Part shown: positions 54,338 to 63,004 of the stretch, piece by piece
How positions within the stretch are numbered: the stretch's first letter is position 1
Layout of the letters: each line of letters opens with the position of its first letter
From: Azorinus chamasolen
Lineage: Eukaryota; Mollusca; Bivalvia; Cardiida; Solecurtidae
DNA: 64,000 bases
Assembly: GCA_963576725.1 (NCBI GenBank)
Contig: OY755242.1
Coordinates: 66,120,238 to 66,184,237 of the forward strand
Direction: 5' to 3'
Position numbers and translations under genes: made by a program
The notes under the pieces: model-generated
What the model saw: the letters and a program-made list of their open reading frames with translations, nothing else
Database searches by the model: none
What the model was told of the DNA's origin: nothing

Positions 54338-54778
54338 CAGTTAAACTCCGATATCTCGATGTTCAAGGGGCCATACAATATCTTCGAGATAGCTAGGGTC
54401 GAGTCATCCGATTTCTAATCTGGATGATTTCTCAAGTTCACAGCTTAATACAGGTCTAACGTAATGTTGAAAGCTCCTTTACGTTCGACCTGTATAAACT
54501 CTTTCGCTGCCAATGTCGCATCTAAGTGACGTCTCATCAGGACCCAAAATGTTTGTTACTGTAACTATGTTTTTGAAATAAAAAATGATGAAATACAAAT
54601 AATGAAAATTGCAGCAGACGACAAACGTTTTAGACGACAGACTTGGGCTAAAGAGTTACGCTGTCACATATGTTATTAGATATGCTAAGAATACATTTTA
54701 TAACAATTCTGTATTGTACATTTAGGAAGGACTGAGCTTTTACGTTATTCCGAGGTTCGAGATATCGAAGTTCAACTG
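54338..54778. mobile_element. TA-type MITE with CAGTTAAACTCCGATATCTCG ends, carrying a T element
   Basis: TA at 54,336-54,337 and 54,779-54,780; ends CAGTTAAACTCCGATATCTCG and GAGATATCGAAGTTCAACTG. AATATCTTCGAGATAGC sits inside the left end. Hosts the T-family insertion 54,494-54,659. CAGTT..CTCGATATCTCG ends are of the Tigger-like kind (inferred). Confidence 0.88.
54494..54659. mobile_element. T-family MITE, TCGCTGCC subgroup, nested and deleted
   Basis: ATAA-ACTCTTTCGCTGCCAATG to TTGGGCTAAAGAG-TTAC. GTGACGTCTCATCAGGACCC keeps one apex side; the other side is missing (166 bp against ~214). Confidence 0.82.
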
Positions 54779-54974
54779 TATCTTTGTAAATTTAATTTCA
54801 TCGTTTTAAATTACGAGTATTTCAGTCTTATTATATTACGTAGTAAACTTCTCGGACAAACTATTACGACCAACAGAGATATGACGAAATGCTTAACACG
54901 ATAGCTGCATTAAAAGCAATTAAATATGTTATTCAATTCACAGACGTAATACATATGATGAGTTTTAAATTAAA

Positions 54975-55893
54975 TCTTACATGCGGGCATGGGTTTTATT
55001 GGAAAAAATAAAATACCAGCTTAAAGTGATCGATATCAATTTACAACTAGAGTTTATTTTTGAGAAAAACACCCCCCGGTACCCCGCCCCCGCACCCATA
55101 AGAGGAATGAATTCACCACTGGCACCCTCTACCCTGGCACCCATAAGAGGAATAAATTCATATGTTAAAATAGTATGGGAGGAGTTGGCTGCACAAGACA
55201 TTTTCGCTATTACTCTATATAAGGAAAAACTCCAAAGGGTCATAACTTCTGTCAAAATTGTTGCAGCCAAAATTCCAAACCACATGATCATCCTCACATA
55301 TAGCTGGTTCATATGTAAACGTTTGAAGCAAATCCCTCAAATAGTGTAGGAGGAGTTAGCTGCACAAGATTGTTTCGCTATATATTCTATATAAGGAAAC
55401 ACTACAAAGGGCTATAACTTCTGTCAAAAGTGTTGCAGCCATAATTCCAAATCAAATGACCATCCTCACATATAGCTGGTTCATATGTTAATGTTTGAAG
55501 GAAATCCCTCTAATAGAGTAGGAGGAATTAGCTGCACAATAATTGCTATATATTCTATATAAGGAAAATAGTCTAGGAGGAGTTAGCTGCACAAGATATT
55601 TCGCTATAAGGAAAACTACAAAGGGCCATAACTTCTGTCAAAATTGTTGCAGCCAAAATTCCAAATCACATGACCATCCTCACATATAGCTGGTTCATAT
55701 GTAAAAGTTTGACAGAAATCCCTCTAATAGTGTAGGAGGAGTTAGCTGCACAAGAATCTTAACAGACAGACAGACGGACGGACGGACGGACGGACGGACG
55801 GTCAGTCGGTCGGACGGACGGACGGACGGACGGACGGATGGACAGAAAGCACAACATCACTATGTCTCCCTCCCCTAAAGGGGGGGAGACATA
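54975..55893 (+). mobile_element. Helitron-like (pearl-like) element, four to five ~170-bp units, microsatellite and 3' hairpin
   Basis: GGAGGAGTTGGCTGCACAAG (55,178) and GGAGGAGTTAGCTGCACAAG (55,349, 55,577, 55,737) with a variant at 55,520 mark the units; most carry CAAAGGGC(C/T)ATAACTTCTGTC, TTGCAGCCA and CATATAGCTGGTTCATATG. One unit is internally deleted (55,520-55,576). Then (GGAC)n from 55,766 to 55,844, and a terminal hairpin TATGTCTCCCTCCCC-TAAA-GGGGGGGAGACATA at 55,860-55,893. The left arm has two CACCCATAAGAGGAAT(G/A)AATTCA copies (55,095, 55,139). Complete core-microsatellite-hairpin layout. Frames on both strands at 54,977-55,349 are shadows. Confidence 0.8.
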
Positions 55894-56793
55894 ATAATGA
55901 TAGCAATTTTTGTTCTTCTGCTCTCCAGTCAACTAAAGGTACAGGATTAATGCCTTACACAAGGTGGGGCATATAGTATATAGTATTGCTCTTGAAAATC
56001 GACGTGCATACCAATTGGAGGATTTATTTCAAAGTTATACAGATGAACAAGATTCATGTGAAGATGACTATAAACACGGATATTTTGCTGCAACTACTTT
56101 GCCACTTTGAAGCTTTCGTCACAACATAAGTTATTGTGAAAGCAAATTGTGCACATACATCTTTGGGACGAACAACCTTGACATGAATATGGACATAAAG
56201 AAGGAAAGGTACGCTAAAAAACCTTTTACCAGAGTTACAGCACTGAACATATTTTGCAATTTTACGTTTTTTACTTACATAATCGAGCTTGACTTAGTGT
56301 CACTCTCACCTGGGGCATGTAGCTTGAAACCATGAAGTTGAGCGAGCACAATTACAATGAAACCTTGTATGGAGAAGTTGTCTCAGACCATACTTTCTCG
56401 TACCACGTACGAAACGTATTATTCTGAGTCCTTAACTCAATGGTAACGCGCTTAACCGACTCTTAACCTACTAGAACTAGATTAGGGTGCTTCTCTTCTG
56501 CTAAGATGATCTTATATCTCAGCAGTGAGAAACATACGTTATATTACAGTAAATCCTTACACGCAATGGTGTGAAAATGGATGTCATGAATTATTCTGAT
56601 ATTATTTTCGTTAAATATGTTATTAAACGCATCAATGTATTGCTATATAAGTGACCTAGTCACTGTCATAAATCACCTTCACCTACTAAACTCCTGGTGT
56701 GATACGATTTCATAATGTCGATACACATGTGAAAGCACGGTCTTTTGATTGACGGGATCAAGACGGGATCAACATATTACGCTGATACCGAAA
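55894..56793. other. Unassigned sequence
   Basis: The 62-codon frame at 56,147 has no motif. Nothing else recognised in 900 bases. Confidence 0.5.
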
Positions 56794-57042
56794 TTAACCC
56801 TTCTCTTGCTGAATTTTAAAATACATTCTCCTTCTTTACCCAATCCCTGTTGTATAATTACATATATCTTCACTGTGTACACGTACTTCGCTGTGCAATC
56901 ACTGCTGTGGAGTGCACTGGTTGCACAATCAACTTGTAAATAGTGCAGACCCTGATGAGACAGCTCCTGCAGGAGCTGTCTCATCTGGGTCTTCACTATT
57001 TACAGGTAGGTATATTGACGTGAATAGCAAGCGAAGGGTTAA
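56794..57042. mobile_element. T-family MITE (TTAA-type), TTGCTGAATTTT subgroup, best copy
   Basis: TTAA at 56,794-56,797 and 57,039-57,042; CCCTTCTCTTGCTGAATTTT and AGCAAGCGAAGGG. Perfect apex GAGACAGCTCCTGCAGGAGC, outer arms TAAATAGTGCAGACCC / GGGTCTTCACTATTTAC. Sister of 20,968-21,235. Confidence 0.94.
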
Positions 57043-57256
57043 CTAATCAAACGCTATTTGTGTTGTTTTATTCTACAAATCTAGTAATGGTTCTTGTTCC
57101 ATTGACAGTCTTTCTAGGCTGAGCCCCAAAGAATATTATCCTTGGGATTGAAATACCAGAACAGTTGTTATAATAGTGGTTTATATATATTGGCGGGCAA
57201 CTTTTTCGTTTTACACATATTGTGTATTTTGCATTTATATACATTGACTCATGGCT

Positions 57257-57505
57257 GCGACCCTTTAATCCATAAATACACCCTTCTACGCCATAGCGAA
57301 CATGATAGACCCAGGTCAGACCTCTCCTGTAGGAGCCGTCTGATCAGGGTCTGCTCTGTTTGCTAATTGAGTGATGTACATCTGATTCTACAGCTTCTGC
57401 CATGGCCAATCATTCCTGTGTCGATGTGTTTTTATACAAATTAATCAAATTAATATTCATGATGTTTTTATTTCCTACATGAATTTTCATGAGGGAAAAG
57501 GTTAA
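57257..57505. mobile_element. T-family MITE, standard type
   Basis: GCGA-CCCTTTAATCCATAAATAC to TCATGAGGGAAAAGG-TTAA (57,502-57,505). Apex CTCTCCTGTAGGAGCCG at ~57,322; GATCAGGGTCTGCTCTGTTTG, GATTCTACAGCTTCTGCC and TAATATTCATGATG follow. Left target mutated. Confidence 0.88.
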
Positions 57506-58454
57506 GCATTCACAGTGCTCCAGATTATTGTATCGAACAATATCATTTGTTCCGCATGTCTCAAAACACGAACGACATGTGCGTGAGTACGACTCCCATA
57601 TGTTGACACGAAATTATTTGAATATTAAAACCTACATTTTCGACCTACAAGTCTTAGAACGTCACGTTTAACTAAAACACCAATGTCAAGATGTCGTCAA
57701 AGGGATTAAGATGTCGTGGAGAGCGGTACATTGGCAGTTGGATCATTGAGCGTCACATATTTGGTTGCGGTGGGGTTATGGTGTTGGAAGGAATAATTAT
57801 ATTATGGGCATAAAACAGTGTTCGTGTTCCCGCTGGACTTTGCTATGTTAGGAAATCTAATGGCGCAATATGCAGTGTGATATCATTCTCGTTCCAGTCA
57901 TTGTACCAGTAATTCATATTCACGGTGTCACGGTCCAACATGACAGTGCCAGAACTCGTGTTACCAAATTCAGCAATGCAATGCATTGTCCAACAGTACG
58001 CTGAGGAGTTAAAAGGCCTTTATGTAGTCCATAGTTGAGCGCTATATAGTATTTTATAGGTCGTCAAAGTCAAAATCTACAGTTGACATTGGACGAACTT
58101 TGCCAGGCGCTACTGGAAGAATAGGACAACATCACAATCGGCAAGATCATTCGGGAAGCCACTGTGCCTGTTAATATTTGGGTGATTTACGATATCTCAT
58201 TTGAAACTAATCGCACGGTAATGATTAATCGTGATTAACATGAAAACGTCACCCGATATAAATAACTTTTGATACTAAGAGTCCCTAATAAAGATTTGAA
58301 TAATGGATGTTTCAAACAAGACTGAATAAAGTACACACCATCAACAGTGTGCCACTTTTAAAATATAATCAAACACTAGAATCGGCAACTATTGTACCGC
58401 GCAAAATCTAATTGGTCACATATTTCCTTATTGCCCTCAGAACATCTCTTCGAA
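57506..58454. other. Unassigned sequence
   Basis: The 60-codon frame at 57,489 begins in the T end and has no motif. No repeats recognised. Confidence 0.5.
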
Positions 58455-58636
58455 ACTAGTTTATAAAAGTACAAATATGAGTCATGCAGGAAACATCACA
58501 TGCAAAAAAAACCAGCCGCCCGAACAGCAACACAAAAAACACAGCAAAGGTGTATACCTATCAAAAACATCAAGAGACGCACACAGACAAAACAAACATA
58601 CAATAGGGGGAAGATGGAAGTACTGCCTTGGAACGG
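58455..58636 (-). mobile_element. Truncated copy of the retroelement 3' region
   Basis: AAAAGTACAAATATGAGTCATG, GAAACATCACATGC, CAGCCGCCCGAACAGCAAC, TACAATAGGGGGAAGATGG and GTACTGCCTTGGAACGGTC match one end of 53,574-53,918. It stops before the CCGGTTTAAC part. Confidence 0.75.
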
Positions 58637-59379
58637 TCAGTGGTTATAGTTGGTTTAATCGATCAGAGTCCAACATTTTGTTCAAGACAAATCAATTAAA
58701 ACAATACTAAAAATGAACCATCATTACAAACATTATATATCATTTAACCAAACCCGTGTCTTAATGGTATCGTAAACAAAATGTAAATTAGAATATGAAT
58801 ATGTTTAGATATAGATAAAAATGTACGCTCTTGAATAGCAACTGGTTCATTCATCATTGATATATGAACCTTTGAACCGCCATATGGTTAAACATACACA
58901 TCATCAAGATTAGTTCGAGATATTCTTGATGTAATCAATTACAAACCATCCACTACTGGAAGTTATGTAAGACAGTTATGACAAATGATCCCATCGTACT
59001 TTTGACAGGAAAAGTGAAAAAGTCAATAACTTGGAGAACATATCGTATGAGATCAATACCTTTGTTCACAATGGTCGCTGTTAACGTGAACGGCACCATC
59101 CCAGTCTAACGTTTTAGTGGTGTTAATACCGTACATAAACCTTTGAGTTCCAACACAAATATTGTTTCAATATTCTGTTTATGGATAAAGACAATGCACT
59201 TAAAATGCAATTCTTAATATTGTGATAGACACCAAAAATTCATCTATCATTTATTCTATATTAAATATAATTATGTAGTTCAAAAGTCTATTTTAGTCAA
59301 TTATGTTAAACCGTTGTTCAAAGCAGGTGCTAAGTTCAGCGTAATAACTTCTGATGTCCCTGCTTGATCTAACATTCTA
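58637..59379. other. Unassigned AT-rich sequence
   Basis: No repeat or coding signal recognised. Confidence 0.45.
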
Positions 59380-59640
59380 CAAAAAAATATTCATGATAGT
59401 TGTATTACGTATTTAAATCATGATAATCATAACGTTCAGATCCACAGCGTTGTTTTAACATTCATAGTTGCATAGTACATCTCGATAAATGGAGTACTGT
59501 GTTAAACGATGGATATACTGCTGGAGTTGTCGTGATTGATTTTAAGAAAGCGTTTGATGTTGTTGATCAGCCAACAGGATGACTTCTTAATGTGTAGATC
59601 AGACTGCGTTCAGCGGACTATATCGCCACAAGTGCATGCA
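59380..59640 (+). pseudogene. LINE (non-LTR) reverse transcriptase fragment
   Basis: A frame reads GVVVIDFKKAFDVVD at 59,523-59,567, the classic A motif (IDFxKAFDxVDH) of Jockey/CR1/RTE-like LINEs, preceded in frame by LDKWSTVLNDGYTA. Upstream at ~59,387, in a different frame, IHDSCITYLN resembles the conserved segment ahead of it. The frame stops soon after (DQPTG then stop). The rest of the polymerase, including the DD box, is not found. Distinct from the Penelope-like copy at 34.6 kb. Confidence 0.75.
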
Positions 59641-60169
59641 AAAACATCATAAATCTGTAATGATTACTGTAATTGCAACAATTTGGTCTTGCATTTGCGA
59701 AAGATGACAAAACTAAAATCGTTATATTTAACTGAACGCAGTGCTGTTGATTGTGTATTCATTTAACGATACTCAATCGTTCTGAATGAGGATGCGAATG
59801 ATGTTTACAAGCCAGTGCGAATCAAAAGTAAGCATAACAAAACCGCAATATTTAGACTCGTTTGCTCTAAAAGTATTCCCGTACACACTTGAGGTAGGGA
59901 TGTGGTTACACCCAACATTTTAGACATAATGCCTTTTTAGTACACTAAATCAATGTCAGAAGTGTCGAACATTATTTGAAGTGAAATTATACATGCACAA
60001 TTTGTTTTGAAAGTACCGTTAAATTCCTGATACCAATAAGACACATAGCAAACCCTACATTTGAAACATTTAGAAAATGCACGAATATGGCTGAATTTGG
60101 TACCACATGTTAAAATCTGTAACCAGAATGCAGGCGGTAACGTTAAATGTAAATGTCTCCAGTGGAAGG
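59641..60169. other. Unassigned, possibly LINE-derived
   Basis: MKHLENARIWLNLVPHVKIC (60,061) and scattered stops could be LINE tail or chance; no conserved motif found. Confidence 0.35.
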
Positions 60170-60347
60170 GGAAGGCCGCCCCTAAATTAAATACATTACA
60201 TCTTATTTCATTTTACGACAAAATGTTAGCAATGCTCATCGCTATAGGAGCGTTCTGTTTTTACTTTCACCTTGCTCTAAGCAACCACCTGCCCAAAATA
60301 CCAATTATTCAACACAATTTAGTGGTCGTTATAGAGGGGTTTTACGG
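60170..60347. mobile_element. P-family MITE with degraded left arm
   Basis: CGCTATAGGAGCGTTCTG, TTACTTTCACCTTGCTCTAAG, CAACCACCTGCCC and GTTATAGAGGGGTTTTACGG-TA are the right half. The left arm is reduced to traces (AAGGCCGCCCCTAAATTAAA). Confidence 0.78.
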
Positions 60348-61135
60348 TAAAATATATTTTTCAGATATTCACAGACCATTGTTTACTAATACATCCTAAT
60401 ACCAGTACAATCTGAAAGTTATAACGTGTACGCATTGGTGTTTTCATGTTTCTTACTAGAGGTGTGACAATGTTGTTTTTATTTTACGCATATTCGATTT
60501 ACACAGTGAAAAGATATGTGTTCCAGCAAACACTTTTTACAGAGACTATTGCCAATCGTCATGTATATGGAAACTACCATTGTGAGCATCTAATTAAACC
60601 ATCACACTGAACTGTCGCACACTAGACTGTATTTTAGCCGCTGTCGCTACAATGAGGAATCAAGAAATCTACAGAGACACAGTTATGAGATATGTGCGCA
60701 ATTTCGTTCATACCAGGCCCCGAGGCTATAAAACGCATTTCCTGAGTCTTGGATAATTCTCAAGCATGTGATTGGTCAGATTCTGAGTAAGTTATACCAC
60801 GTTTGACATTTTGATAGTTAAAAAACAATTAGGGCATTACGTTCGAATTTTAAACAGGATCACATTTTCTACGGACATCTATTTGCAGTGCATTACCAGG
60901 TTTCAATAACGCTAATTGCGATCACGTATTGGATAATGCAAATTCGGTTGTGACACAAGACATGAAACCAGTCAAGACTATGAATGCACAATCACAAACC
61001 TCAAGAGGTGTCGCAAGTTTTGAATTGCAGTAGAGTGTCTCTTAAGCGAATATTACGTGTCAGAAACTGTGGGGTGATGTTTACACCATGGATACCCTTA
61101 TACCAAAACACATTTTAGCACACTATTTCATTCAG
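60348..61135. other. Unassigned with a dispersed-repeat trace
   Basis: ATTCTCAAGCATGTGATTGGTC at ~60,755 recalls ATTCTCGAGCATCTGATTGGTT at 16,473. Nothing else recognised. Confidence 0.45.
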
Positions 61136-61322
61136 AGGTCCAGATAAGATGCGTACATTTTCAAGAATAGCTAATTATTACTCCATCAAACCCTATACTG
61201 TAACCACACTTTAGAATCGTCTCTTCGAGGCGATTCCAAAGAGAGGTCACAGTATAAAGTTTGGTGGAGAAATTGCCATTTAAGTATTTGGGTACGCACC
61301 GTTATCTGTAGCTCTGTTTCAT
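61136..61322. mobile_element. H-family hairpin MITE
   Basis: TCAGAGGTCCAGATAAGATGCG to TATCTGTAGCTCTG. Stem CCATCAAACCCTATACTGTAAC with CACAGTATAAAGTTTGGTGG; apex TAGAATCGTCTCTTCGAGGCG. Complete enough to show CAGAG...CTCTG termini. Confidence 0.9.
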
Positions 61323-61446
61323 TGAACAGGGGCATTAACGGATGTGAAAATAATTAAATCTGACAGAACTCTCCTTTGCTTGTAACTAAAGCGTGTACTG
61401 ATGTGTGGATGTTAATATGAGCGTATTTACCGGATTACCCAAAAGC

Positions 61447-61640
61447 TTCAGATAAGATGTGTAAATTTAAACATTTTCAACAATAGATCCTTCATTTATA
61501 AATCTACCTAACCCAGTACTGTGACCACTCTTTAGAATCGCCTCGAAGAGGCGATTCTAAAGAGCAGTCACAGTATAAGGTTTGGAGGAGAAATGACGAT
61601 TTTAGTATTTGGGTGCGCAACGGTGTCTGTAACTCTGTTA
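61447..61640. mobile_element. H-family hairpin MITE, direct neighbour of the previous one
   Basis: TTCAGATAAGATGTG to GTCTGTAACTCTG. Apex TAGAATCGCCTCGAAGAGGCG is perfectly paired, as is GTGACCACTCTTT / AAAGAGCAGTCAC but for one base. Same orientation as the element 125 bases upstream. Supplies the empty TTAA site for the insertion at 53,218. Confidence 0.92.
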
Positions 61641-62095
61641 CCCAACTAAAATCAAACTTGATATTGTTGACTTTCTTGAAGAAGATTACACTAACTCCAG
61701 TCATAACTAGGAGAAAGAACTATACGCCTGTGGCTGGCTCATTGATCATGATTTGACTATATTGTGTAAATTCGGACAAGGCTATTAGTTGATGACTGAT
61801 ATCAGCTCTCGAAAGTAGCCACAGATTTCCCTGTGGACCACTGATGGGATTTTCTTTACGACTGTCGGCTATTTATCACTCTTTAATGACATGTATGGAA
61901 AATGCCTACAACATCGGCACTTAACACTGTTTAAATCTTACGATGATTAATGTACAATATCATTTAGGTGAACTGTGTCCAAGGGTTCGATTTATTGAAA
62001 ATCGCAAGGCTTAACTTATCGTAGGTTCTAACATACGATGGTGACAACGAGAAGTTGCGATTGCCGTATGTTAGTTTGTACGATATTTTCTGTCG
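61641..62095. other. Unassigned sequence
   Basis: ATCGTAGGTTCTAACATACGATG (~62,018) is a short hairpin. Nothing else recognised. Confidence 0.45.
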
Positions 62096-62097
62096 TA

Positions 62098-62241
62098 CAG
62101 TAAAACCTCTCTATAACGACCAATAAATTTATAATTAATAAGGTACGTTCTGCTTTACTTTCACCTTGCATTAAGCAGTCACCTGCATTTAACACAAAAT
62201 ATCTTATGTAATTTAGTGGCCGTTATAGAGAGGTTTTACTG
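62098..62241. mobile_element. P-family MITE (TA-type), internally deleted
   Basis: TA at 62,096-62,097 and 62,242-62,243; CAGTAAAACCTCTCTATAACG and TATAGAGAGGTTTTACTG are perfect. The left inner arm and apex are deleted, leaving 144 bp and the AGTCACCTGCATTTAAC side. Confidence 0.92.
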
Positions 62242-62432
62242 TACGTACTAAGCCTTTGTGACTACACACTAGAACGGCGATAATTGTGATTGTCCGAGCA
62301 GTAGCGATTGACGTTGATTAGGACCTACGATAATTTTATTGGTACGATCTTTAGTAAAACGGACCCCAGTATCATATCAAATTAATGTACGTAAAACAGT
62401 GTCCGCTTCAATTTGCAGTGATTCGTTTTTTG

Positions 62433-62680
62433 TTAACCCTTTACTCCGTAAATACGCCTTTCTATGCCTTTGCAAACAAGGTAGATCTAGATCAGACAGA
62501 TCCTATAGGGACAGTCTGATTAGGGTCTGTTCTGTCTGCTTATGGAATAATATAGATCTGATTCTAGTTTCTGCTTTGACAAAAAGTTTCCTATGTTATT
62601 ATACCATTTTTAAAAAACAATCTAATTAATATTCATGATGTTATAATTTCTTACATGAATAGCATTGATTAAAGAATTAA
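62433..62680. mobile_element. T-family MITE (TTAA-type), standard type
   Basis: TTAA at 62,433-62,436 and 62,677-62,680; CCCTTTACTCCGTAAATACG and TGATTAAAGAA. Apex AGATCCTATAGGGACAGTC. AATATAGATCTGATTCTAG and TAATATTCATGATGTTATAA follow. The 96-codon frame at 62,339 is a shadow. Confidence 0.9.
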
Positions 62681-63000
62681 TAACAATACGTCCAGTAGTC
62701 TGGATCGTGTTTTTCTGTACACTACATTGGTTAGAAATCTGCAAAATTGATGAAGATTGTGAAACATGCTACAATGCTATAAAGCAGGTGACTAGTAAAT
62801 TACTTCCTCCCCTTATACTTCGTTTGACTCGCCACTAAATATAGACGTTTCCTGTATCAGCCTGACGCTGGGGAGATTCGGCAAGTACGACATGTAGTGG
62901 TACGGGTTTATACATGTATCACCGTAAATTCAAAGGAATCAATCATCAGTTACATACAACACAGATATAATACACAAGGTATTAATCTGGGAGCCAGCGG
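62681..63000. other. Unassigned sequence
   Basis: Short stretch with no repeat or coding signal recognised; leads into the terminal tandem array. Confidence 0.45.
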
Positions 63001-63004
63001 GGTC

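Noticed and set aside
54977..55349. Overlapping frames of 111 and 122 codons on opposite strands
   Set aside because: They lie in the left arm and first core unit of a Helitron-like element, include the duplicated CACCCATAAGAGG block, and have no domain.
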